From the NCBI GenBank assembly GCA_934230115.1, contig CAKQEI010000033.1, forward strand, positions 1 to 27,686: DNA of 27,686 bases. Reading direction: 5' to 3'. Of this stretch, positions 8,984 to 15,498 are shown piece after piece. Each line of letters begins with the position of its first letter. The first letter of the stretch is position 1. This stretch comes from an uncultured Prevotella sp. Its GTDB lineage: Bacteria > Bacteroidota > Bacteroidia > Bacteroidales > Bacteroidaceae. A model generated the notes under the pieces. It ran no database searches. It saw nothing but the letters and a program-made list of their open reading frames with translations, and had not been told where the DNA came from. The translations under genes were made by a program, and so were the position numbers.

Positions 8984-9811
8984 TTATACTTGGTCGGTAA
9001 TGTCGCTCACTTCGGTCACTCTGTCTGCCCATCCGTTCATAATCACGGCAGGCGAGTGGGTGGTAAGAATAATCTGCACGTTGGGGTTAAGCGTGAGGAT
9101 GAGGTCGATGAGCCGCTGTTGCCAGTCGATGTGCAGGCTCACCTCAGGCTCGTCCATGAACAGCACATAGGGGCGTTGGTCCTCCACAAGCACCGTGAGC
9201 AGTATCACAAGCATCTGTTTCTCGCCGCTCGACAGCTGGTAGGGAGTGAGCGTCTCGCCAATTTGCGAGAACCTGATTTCGTTCTCCGTGCGCACAATCT
9301 TCTTGCCCGTCTCCGAGAACAGGTTGTCGATGAGGTCCTGAAACGTCTTCTTTGGAGCAGAAATCTGCTGCGCTTGCAAGGCTGCGTCGGCATCTCCGCT
9401 CTGCAGGCAACTGATGATGCGGTTGCCTATGTTCACCTGATAGTCGAGATATTTTCTTTGCAGGAAGAACAGCTGCATGTCAAGCTCAGTGGTGAGGTCG
9501 GATAGGGCAGTGTTCAGTTTGCCCACTGCGTCAAGATTGAGCAACGGACGGTCGAACGAGCGTATCACGTCGTATCTTATCCATTTTGCCTCCTCAGGCT
9601 CCACCGATATGCGCACCCCCTTGAGCATGTGGCTTGGAAACTCACCTCCAGCCGACAGCCCCTTCACCACCTTATTAAGAATGGTGCTCTTGCCCACACC
9701 GTTTATGCCGCTAAGTATGTTCACCTGTCGGTCGAGGTTCCACACCACGTGGCGTCGTCCGCTCCACAGAGAGTCGATTTCAATTTGTTTTATGTATTCG
9801 GCGTATTTCAT
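8984..9811 (-). CDS. Short ABC-type AAA ATPase (AriA/OLD-like partner)
   Basis: A 275-residue ATPase with a complete ABC/SMC-type motif set: Walker A GINGVGKST (about 35-43), signature LSSGEKQM, Walker B YVLFMDEPEVSLH, and the switch region IILTTHSPAVI near the C-terminus. The central part is helical (a DLTTELDMQLFFLQRKYLDYQ stretch) and takes the place of a short coiled-coil insertion. It belongs to the AAA_15/AAA_21 group that includes AriA and OLD-family ATPases, but is much shorter than the roughly 450-residue AriA described in E. coli. It precedes the DUF4435 gene by 22 nt. The family likely uses ATP binding to hold or sense a partner nuclease; this is inference. Confidence 0.82.
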   Translation of the reverse strand: MKYAEYIKQIEIDSLWSGRRHVVWNLDRQVNILSGINGVGKSTILNKVVKGLSAGGEFPSHMLKGVRISVEPEEAKWIRYDVIRSFDRPLLNLDAVGKLNTALSDLTTELDMQLFFLQRKYLDYQVNIGNRIISCLQSGDADAALQAQQISAPKKTFQDLIDNLFSETGKKIVRTENEIRFSQIGETLTPYQLSSGEKQMLVILLTVLVEDQRPYVLFMDEPEVSLHIDWQQRLIDLILTLNPNVQIILTTHSPAVIMNGWADRVTEVSDITDQV

Positions 9812-9845
9812 AACGAATGCAGTTTTAGGTTTTCTGATTTAAAGA

Positions 9846-9880
9846 TTCATCCACATGAACTTTTTTCATCCACAAATTTA
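9846..9880 (-). promoter_or_regulatory. Promoter of the ATPase/DUF4435 pair with a 10-nt direct repeat
   Basis: The minus strand has TAAATTTG (plus positions 9873-9880), a fit to TAnnTTTG, 62 nt before the ATPase start. TTCATCCACA occurs twice on the plus strand, at 9846-9855 and 9865-9874. The copies are 19 nt apart and one overlaps the -7 element, which is what a repressor operator would look like. Confidence 0.45.
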
Positions 9881-9924
9881 TGAAATAAATCCGTAAGTAG
9901 TACACATGCGCGGCGTATTTTTTA

Positions 9925-9932
9925 TAACTTTG
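9925..9932 (+). promoter_or_regulatory. -7 element for the EamA transporter gene
   Basis: TAACTTTG matches TAnnTTTG and lies 32 nt before the ATG at 9965. With the minus-strand element at 9873-9880 it makes a divergent promoter region. No -33 TTTG is obvious. Confidence 0.6.
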
Positions 9933-9964
9933 CAGCCAATTATACAAAATTATAGGTAAAAAGT

Positions 9965-10882
9965 ATGGATAACAAACGACCACTAATAGCCCATCTGTGC
10001 ATCTTGATGGCTTGTGTATTTTGGGGGTTGATGTCGCCTATAGGCAAGATAGCCATGCAGAATGGCATCGACAACATCGACCTCGTTTATTTCCGTGCCT
10101 GTGGCGGTGCGGTGTTGTTTTGGCTCACGTCATTGTTTGTGAAGAAGGAGCATGTTCCGTTCAAGGACATCTTGGCGTTCAGCGGAGCCGGACTCTTGGG
10201 TCTTGTGGGCAACCAATGCTGCTTCACCATCGGTCTGAGCATCACCACCCCCTCCAACGCCAGCATCGTCACCACCTCGTTGCCTATATTCGCCATGATA
10301 CTCTCAGCCCTTATCCTCAAGGAGCCAATCACGGGCAAGAAAGCCTTGGGCGTGGGCATAGGTTGTGCTGGAGCCTTGATATTGATACTCAGTAGCGCGG
10401 CAGCCCACGACTCGCGAGTAGGCGACCTGCGTGGCGACCTGCTCTGCATCTTCGCCCAATTCTCCTTCGCCCTCTATCTTGCCCTCTACCGCAACTATAT
10501 CCGCCGCTATTCGCCCATCACCGTGAGCAAATGGATGTTCACCTGGGCAGCCGTGCTGCTCACTCCGTTCATGATAGGCCATGTGGCGTCTACCGATTGG
10601 GGCGCAGTAACCCAGGAAGCCTGGATGGGCACGGCGTTCGTAGTGTTCTTTGCCACCTACATATCCTATCTCCTCATGCAGATAGCCCAGAAGACGCTTC
10701 GCCCCACTGTGGTGAGCATCTACAACTATATGCAGCCAGTGGTGGCAGTAAGCGTGAGTCTTGCCATGGGCATGTGCGTGTTCACGTGGAAACAGGCTGT
10801 GGCTGTGGCTCTTGTGTTTGGCGGCGTGTGGCTTGTGATAAAGTCGAAGTCGAGAAACGACATGAGTAAGGCTGAAAAATAA
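9965..10882 (+). CDS. EamA/DMT-family inner-membrane transporter
   Basis: A 305-residue, strongly hydrophobic protein with about ten transmembrane helices in two homologous halves (roughly residues 8-138 and 155-290), the EamA repeat pattern of the drug/metabolite transporter superfamily. Typical family sequences are visible, such as the first helix LCILMACVFWGLMSPIGKIAM, the motif TTPSNASIVTTSLPIFAMILSALILKEPITGKK closing half one, and QPVVAVSVSLAMG in half two. The C-terminus is a short Lys-rich cytosolic tail. The substrate cannot be read from sequence; DMT members export metabolites or amino acids. It is monocistronic, between a divergent promoter and a bidirectional terminator. Confidence 0.9.
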   Translation: MDNKRPLIAHLCILMACVFWGLMSPIGKIAMQNGIDNIDLVYFRACGGAVLFWLTSLFVKKEHVPFKDILAFSGAGLLGLVGNQCCFTIGLSITTPSNASIVTTSLPIFAMILSALILKEPITGKKALGVGIGCAGALILILSSAAAHDSRVGDLRGDLLCIFAQFSFALYLALYRNYIRRYSPITVSKWMFTWAAVLLTPFMIGHVASTDWGAVTQEAWMGTAFVVFFATYISYLLMQIAQKTLRPTVVSIYNYMQPVVAVSVSLAMGMCVFTWKQAVAVALVFGGVWLVIKSKSRNDMSKAEK

Positions 10883-10903
10883 ACGTGGCAGATTGAAAAA
10901 CAG

Positions 10904-10953
10904 AAAAAAATAGGAGGTCGAGCATATTTCATCGCTCAGCCTCCTATTTTCAA
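10904..10953. terminator. Bidirectional terminator between convergent genes
   Basis: AAAATAGGAGG (10907-10917) pairs perfectly with CCTCCTATTTT (10940-10950), and the stem continues after a small internal loop with GAGC/GCTC (10920-10923 / 10934-10937). The plus strand ends in TTTT. The minus strand ends in a run of seven T's, so it should serve the cca-type gene best and also the EamA gene. Confidence 0.85.
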
Positions 10954-10965
10954 TTATTCGATTCA

Positions 10966-12417
10966 TTACTTTTGTATAAGCCCCATTTCCTCGGCCTTCT
11001 GCATCAGCAACTGCATCAGCGGTTCGCGCTCATTCGCCACCTTATTGTCGAGCACGGCATCCTTGAGATATTGTTTCAGGGTGCCAACCTCACGGCACGG
11101 TTTAAGGTTGAAAATCTCCATAATCTCGTTGCCGTCGATAACGGGCTGCAGCAGCCGCTTGTAGTCGCGCTCCTTAAGGTCGGTAAGCTTCTCGCGCACC
11201 ATGCGGAAATTCTCAAGAAACTGTTTCTTTCTCACCTCGTTCTTCGACGTGATGTCTGCCTCGCACAGCGTCATGAGGTCGTCGATGTCGTCGCCGGCAT
11301 CGTTCATTAGTCGTCTTACGGCAGAGTCGGTCACCACCTCGTCGGCAATCACAATGGGTCGCATGTGCAGGTCGACCAGCTTCTCCACATATTTCATTTT
11401 AGCATCCATAGGCAACTTCATGCGTCGGAAAATGCCTGGAATCATCTTCGCCCCCAGATAGTTGTGGTTGTGGAACGTCCATCCGCATGCAGACTCCCAT
11501 CGTTTCGACTTCGGTTTGCCGATGTCGTGGAACAGGGCAGCCCATCTGAGCCACAGATTGTCGCTCTTTCGCGCCACGTTGTCCACCACCTCAAGCGTGT
11601 GGTAGAAGTTGTTCTTGTGCGCCCTTCCGTTTCTTGTCTCCACAATGTCGAGAGCCGCAAGCTCGGGTATGATGAGCTGCAGTAGTCCGCAACGTTGCAG
11701 TTCCACGAATCCCCGGCTCGGCTGTGCCGTCTTCATAATCTTGTTCAGCTCGTCGGCAATGCGCTCGCCGCTCACTATCTTTATGCGCTCGGCGTTGCGC
11801 GAGAGAGCCTCGAACGTCTCGTCGTCGATGTAGAACTTCAGCTGCGCCGAGAATCTCACGCATCTCATCATGCGCAGAGGGTCATCGGAGAAGGTGATGT
11901 CGGGGTCGAGTGGCGTGCGTATTATTCCGTCCTCAAGGTCGTAGATGCCGTCGAAGGGGTCGACCAGCTCGCCGAAGCGTTCGTGGTTGAGGCAGATGGC
12001 CATAGCGTTGATGGTGAAGTCGCGTCGGTTCTGGTCGTCCTCCAAGGTGCCGTCCTCCACCACCGGCTTGCGCGAGTTGCGGTCGTAGCTCTCGCGTCGC
12101 GCCCCCACAAACTCCACCTCCGTGTCGTAGTATTTCACTTGTGCCGTGCCGAAATTGCGGTATACGGCAAGATGAGCGCGTGGCTTGCCCGTCTTGGGGT
12201 TTTTGCCAAGGCGTCGCTGCAGTGCCTTAGCCACCTCAATGCCGCTGCCCACCACCACCACGTCGATGTCGTTGGTGGGTCGCTCAAGGAAAATGTCGCG
12301 CACGTATCCTCCCACGAGATAGCATTCCACGCCCAACTCGTCGGCAGTCTCGCCTATTTTATGGAAAATGTTCTTGTCAAGTATCTGTGCCAGTTCGGCA
12401 TCGCTATATATCTTCAT
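10966..12417 (-). CDS. cca: CCA tRNA nucleotidyltransferase / poly(A) polymerase family with HD domain
   Basis: A 483-residue class II nucleotidyltransferase. The catalytic head has LVGGYVRD (34-41) and the metal pair Asp50/Asp52 in NDIDVVVVG. RRDFTINAMA (131-140) and DPLRMMRCVRFSAQL (179-193) are the classical neck motifs of tRNA nucleotidyltransferases. The C-terminal half adds an HD domain: His273 in FYHTLEV, HDIGKPKSKRW from residue 297, and a further His in FHNHNYLGA. Such enzymes add or repair the 3'-CCA of tRNAs; HD-containing versions can also have phosphohydrolase activity. Poly(A) polymerase or a split A-/CC-adding role cannot be excluded from sequence alone. It is monocistronic with its own promoter. 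Confidence 0.9.
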   Translation of the reverse strand: MKIYSDAELAQILDKNIFHKIGETADELGVECYLVGGYVRDIFLERPTNDIDVVVVGSGIEVAKALQRRLGKNPKTGKPRAHLAVYRNFGTAQVKYYDTEVEFVGARRESYDRNSRKPVVEDGTLEDDQNRRDFTINAMAICLNHERFGELVDPFDGIYDLEDGIIRTPLDPDITFSDDPLRMMRCVRFSAQLKFYIDDETFEALSRNAERIKIVSGERIADELNKIMKTAQPSRGFVELQRCGLLQLIIPELAALDIVETRNGRAHKNNFYHTLEVVDNVARKSDNLWLRWAALFHDIGKPKSKRWESACGWTFHNHNYLGAKMIPGIFRRMKLPMDAKMKYVEKLVDLHMRPIVIADEVVTDSAVRRLMNDAGDDIDDLMTLCEADITSKNEVRKKQFLENFRMVREKLTDLKERDYKRLLQPVIDGNEIMEIFNLKPCREVGTLKQYLKDAVLDNKVANEREPLMQLLMQKAEEMGLIQK

Positions 12418-12458
12418 AATTCGTAAACCGGTGTTTTCTACTTTTTACAATCAAAATG

Positions 12459-12466
12459 CAAAATTA
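12459..12466 (-). promoter_or_regulatory. -7 element for the cca-type gene
   Basis: The minus strand reads TAATTTTG here (TAnnTTTG), 41 nt before the start at 12417. The -33 match is weak. Confidence 0.5.
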
Positions 12467-12535
12467 CAAAAAAAACGACAAACAACGGGGTTTGAACCGA
12501 AGTAATATCCAATCAACAGAAATCCCCTAAAAAAT

Positions 12536-12566
12536 TTTGCTCTTCATTCTATTTATCGTACCTTTG
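12536..12566 (+). promoter_or_regulatory. Complete Bacteroidetes promoter of the aminotransferase gene
   Basis: TTTG (12536-12539), a 19-nt spacer and TACCTTTG (12559-12566) match the -33/-7 consensus exactly. Transcription should start near 12572 and give a leader of roughly 90 nt that contains the tandem repeats. Confidence 0.75.
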
Positions 12567-12568
12567 CA

Positions 12569-12637
12569 TATCACAGCAATGAAAAATAGCCTATCACGGC
12601 AATAAGAAATTGCGTGTCATAGCAAAGAAAAAAGTAT
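12569..12637 (+). repeat. Three imperfect 23-nt tandem repeats in the aminotransferase leader
   Basis: Units at 12569-12591, 12592-12614 and 12615-12637 share the head TRTCAYRGCAAW followed by an A-rich stretch, in exact 23-nt register. They lie between the -7 element and the start codon, so they would be transcribed. A partial ACATAGCA follows at 12647 but out of register. Function unknown. Confidence 0.55.
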
Positions 12638-12659
12638 CATATAAAAACATAGCACGAAT

Positions 12660-13868
12660 ATGCCAGAAATCTCAGTACGCGGACTTGAAATGCCCGAATC
12701 GCCAATCAGAAAGTTGGCACCGTTGGCAGCCGACGCCAAGAAACGAGGCGTGAAAGTTTACCACCTCAATATCGGCCAGCCCGACCTGCCCACGCCGCAG
12801 GTGGGACTCGATGCGCTGAAGCACATCGACCGCACCGTACTCGAATACTCACCGTCGCAGGGCATACAGTCCTACCGTGAGAAACTCACCAACTACTACA
12901 AGCGTTTTAAAATCGATGTCACCGCCGACGACATCATCATCACGTCGGGCGGCTCAGAGGCTGTGCTCTTCGCCTTCATGTCGTGTCTTAACCCTGGCGA
13001 CGAAATCATCATCCCCGAGCCTGCCTACGCCAACTACATGGCATTCGCTATATCAGCCGGAGCAAAAATCCGCACTATCGCCACAACGATAGAGGAGGGA
13101 TTCTCGCTACCAAAGGTTGAGAAGTTTGAGGAGCTCATCAACGAGCACACACGCGCCATACTCATCTGCAACCCCAACAACCCTACCGGCTACCTCTACA
13201 CACGCCGCGAGATGAACCAGATACGCGACCTCGTGAAGAAATACGACCTCTATCTCTTCTCCGACGAGGTCTACCGCGAGTACATTTACACCGGCTCGCC
13301 CTATATCTCGGCTTGCCATCTTGAGGGCATTGAGCAGAACGTGATTCTCATCGACTCCGTGTCGAAACGCTACTCAGAGTGCGGCATCCGCATCGGAGCG
13401 TTGATAACTAAGAATCCCGAGGTGCGCGCCGCCGTGATGAAGCTCTGCCAGGCACGCCTCTCGCCGCCACTCTTAGGACAGATTGTGGCCGAAGCCTCGC
13501 TCGACGCTCCCGAGGAGTACTACCGCGACGTCTACGAGGAGTATGTGGAGCGACGCAAATGCCTTATCGACGGACTCAACCGCATCCCCGGCGTCTACTC
13601 GCCCATCCCCATGGGAGCCTTCTACACCGTGGCAAAGCTGCCTGTCGACGACAGCGAGAAGTTCTGCCGCTGGTGTCTTGAGGAATTCACCTACGAGGGC
13701 GAGACCGTGATGATGGCTCCTGCCGCCGGATTCTACACCACTCCTGGTGTGGGCCGCAACCAAGTGCGCATAGCCTACGTGCTGAAGAAGGAAGACCTCT
13801 CGCGTGCCCTCATCGTGCTGCGCAAGGCTCTTGAGGCTTACCCGGGACGAGTGGACAGCGTTGATTGA
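12660..13868 (+). CDS. Fold-type I PLP-dependent aminotransferase (AspC-like)
   Basis: A 402-residue cytosolic class I/II aminotransferase. Seen: the N-terminal lid LNIGQPDLPTP (36-46), TSGGSEA (95-101) for cofactor phosphate binding, NPNNPTG (171-177), SDEVY (201-205), the Schiff-base lysine Lys236 in SVSKRYSECGIRIG, and Arg244. All catalytic positions are intact. Family members move amino groups between aspartate, aromatic or branched amino acids and 2-oxo acids; the donor cannot be chosen here. It begins at the first ATG after a full promoter and repeat-containing leader. No terminator with a T-run follows; instead there is a large inverted repeat. Confidence 0.92.
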   Translation: MPEISVRGLEMPESPIRKLAPLAADAKKRGVKVYHLNIGQPDLPTPQVGLDALKHIDRTVLEYSPSQGIQSYREKLTNYYKRFKIDVTADDIIITSGGSEAVLFAFMSCLNPGDEIIIPEPAYANYMAFAISAGAKIRTIATTIEEGFSLPKVEKFEELINEHTRAILICNPNNPTGYLYTRREMNQIRDLVKKYDLYLFSDEVYREYIYTGSPYISACHLEGIEQNVILIDSVSKRYSECGIRIGALITKNPEVRAAVMKLCQARLSPPLLGQIVAEASLDAPEEYYRDVYEEYVERRKCLIDGLNRIPGVYSPIPMGAFYTVAKLPVDDSEKFCRWCLEEFTYEGETVMMAPAAGFYTTPGVGRNQVRIAYVLKKEDLSRALIVLRKALEAYPGRVDSVD

Positions 13869-13908
13869 TTATTTCTAATGTTAAGTGTTTAATTTTTTAT
13901 TGTTAAGT

Positions 13909-13966
13909 GTTAAGTGTTAAATGTTAAGTTCCCCCACAATTTAACACTTAACATTTAACACTTAAC
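13909..13966. repeat. 21-bp perfect inverted repeat built of TTAAGTGTTAA units
   Basis: Positions 13909-13929 and 13946-13966 are perfect reverse complements, separated by a 16-nt loop containing CCCCC. Each arm is itself made of repeated GTTAAGTG / GTTAAATG words, and more partial copies flank it (13879-13890 on the left, to about 13971 on the right). There is no T-run after the right arm, so it is not a classical terminator. It occupies nearly the whole spacer between the aminotransferase and permease genes. Confidence 0.85.
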
Positions 13967-13982
13967 ATTTAATACATAAAAA

Positions 13983-15236
13983 ATGAATTTTCCCCTTTTC
14001 ATAGCCCGCCGCATTTATTCCGACCATACCGACGACCGCCAGAAGGTGTCGAAGCCTGCCATACGCATAGCTACGGCGGGAGTAGCTATAGGCTTGGCGG
14101 TGATGATTATAAGCGTGTGTGTGGTGTTCGGATTCAAGCACACCATACGCGACAAGGTGGTGGGTTTTGGCAGCCACGTGCAGGTGGCCAACTTCTACAC
14201 CCTGCAGTCTTCTGCCACAGACCAGCCCGTGCAGATGAACGACTCCATGATGCAGGTGCTCGGCAAGACCTACGGCGTGAGCCACGTGCAGCGCTTCGCC
14301 ATGAAGCAAGGCATATTGAAGACCGACAACGACTTCCTTGGAGTGATGTTCAAGGGCGTTGGTCCAGAGTTCGACTCCACGTTCATCCACCAGAACATGG
14401 TGAGCGGCTCAATACCCAAGTTCTCCGACTCGAGCAGCACCAACAAGATTCTCATCTCGCAGACCATGGCCGACAAGTTGCGGGTGAAGAGCGGCGACCG
14501 CATCTTTGCCTACTTCATAGGCGCGGGTGGGGTGCGTGCCCGCAAGTTCACCATCCAGGGCATCTATCAGACCAATCTCTCGCAGTACGACAAAGTGACG
14601 TGCTTCTGCGACCTCTACACGGCCCGCAAGCTGAACGGATGGACCGACGACCTTGCCACGGGAGCCGAGCTCACGGTTAAGGACTTCTCGCGCCTTGGCG
14701 AGACAGCCGAGGTGCTCGTCAACCGCGTCAACCGCACCAGCGACGCCTACGGCAACACCTATTCCACCAAGACTATACGCGACCTCTCGCCGCAGATTTT
14801 CTCGTGGCTCGACCTTCTCGACCTCAATGTGTGGATTATCCTTGCCATCATGACAGCCGTGGCTGTGGTGACAATGATCAGCGGTCTGCTCATCATCATC
14901 CTCGAGCGCACCACCATGATAGGCATCCTCAAGGCTCTTGGAGCGCGCAACTCCACCGTGCGCCACACCTTCCTGTGGTTTGCCGCCTTCATCATAGGCA
15001 AGGGTCTCGTCATAGGCGACATTCTCGCCCTCGCCCTCATCTTCCTGCAGAAGACTACGGGCATCGTGAAGCTCGATCCAGCCACGTATTACGTGGACAC
15101 AGTGCCCGTGGAGGTGAACTGGCTCTTCATCCTCGCCCTCAACGTCGCCACTCTGCTCATAGCCATGTTTGTGCTGATAGCCCCGAGCTACCTCATCTCG
15201 CATATACATCCGGCCAAGTCGATGAGATACGAGTAG
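13983..15236 (+). CDS. FtsX-family ABC permease, LolC/LolE-like
   Basis: A 417-residue inner-membrane protein with the MacB/FtsX permease layout. One N-terminal transmembrane helix (about 27-50) is followed by a large periplasmic domain (roughly 55-270) and three C-terminal helices (about 282-308, 329-355, 380-405). ERTTMIGILKALGAR after the second helix is the typical cytosolic coupling loop. LolC/E-like permeases in Bacteroidetes are thought to release outer-membrane lipoproteins to the Lol pathway. The partner ATPase (LolD-like) is not in the window, and other FtsX-type roles remain possible. The start follows the inverted-repeat region by 16 nt with an A-rich leader. Confidence 0.88.
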   Translation: MNFPLFIARRIYSDHTDDRQKVSKPAIRIATAGVAIGLAVMIISVCVVFGFKHTIRDKVVGFGSHVQVANFYTLQSSATDQPVQMNDSMMQVLGKTYGVSHVQRFAMKQGILKTDNDFLGVMFKGVGPEFDSTFIHQNMVSGSIPKFSDSSSTNKILISQTMADKLRVKSGDRIFAYFIGAGGVRARKFTIQGIYQTNLSQYDKVTCFCDLYTARKLNGWTDDLATGAELTVKDFSRLGETAEVLVNRVNRTSDAYGNTYSTKTIRDLSPQIFSWLDLLDLNVWIILAIMTAVAVVTMISGLLIIILERTTMIGILKALGARNSTVRHTFLWFAAFIIGKGLVIGDILALALIFLQKTTGIVKLDPATYYVDTVPVEVNWLFILALNVATLLIAMFVLIAPSYLISHIHPAKSMRYE

Positions 15237-15357
15237 AAAAGGTCCATGGGCAGAAATTGCCAAAATGTGCGATTGTTTATGCATATTACTAATGTCAAAA
15301 TGTCATTAGTCATTAAGTCATAAAGAAAAGAGTGAAGAACGAAGTATCCATGTGTAT

Positions 15358-15389
15358 AGAAGGGTGGGCGAGGGATTGCCCGCCCTTCT
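15358..15389. repeat. GC-rich hairpin in the permease-ligase spacer
   Basis: A 12-bp stem (11 Watson-Crick pairs and one G-T) joins 15358-15369 with 15378-15389 around an 8-nt loop. It is far more GC-rich than its surroundings and lacks a T-run on either strand. A weaker hairpin, ACTAATG/CATTAGT at 15288-15310, lies before it. It may terminate the permease transcript without a U-tract. Confidence 0.55.
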
Positions 15390-15443
15390 GCACTTATAAA
15401 ACACATAAATATACACTTGAAAAACCAATTACCGCACAAAAGT

Positions 15444-15479
15444 TTTGGAAATGTGCAAAGAATGATGTATCTTTGCACA
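15444..15479 (+). promoter_or_regulatory. Acyl-CoA ligase promoter with overlapping inverted repeat
   Basis: TTTG (15444-15447), a 20-nt spacer and TATCTTTG (15468-15475) form a canonical promoter. A perfect 9-bp inverted repeat, TGTGCAAAG (15452-15460) and CTTTGCACA (15471-15479), spans the spacer and covers the -7 element. A third half-site TGTGCAA is at 15493-15499, at the start codon. This is a good candidate operator, for example for an acyl-CoA-responsive repressor; the regulator's identity is unknown. Confidence 0.6.
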
Positions 15480-15498
15480 AAATTTTGAAGATTGTGCA

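Noticed and set aside
12486..12500. tRNA-like T-loop sequence GGGGTTTGAACCG
   Set aside because: No matching acceptor, D or anticodon stems around it.
12569..12637. CRISPR-like array
   Set aside because: Only three imperfect 23-nt units with no spacers between them and no cas genes.
13909..13966. Invertible (phase-variable) promoter flanked by inverted repeats
   Set aside because: The arms are only 16 nt apart, with no promoter between them and no recombinase gene nearby.
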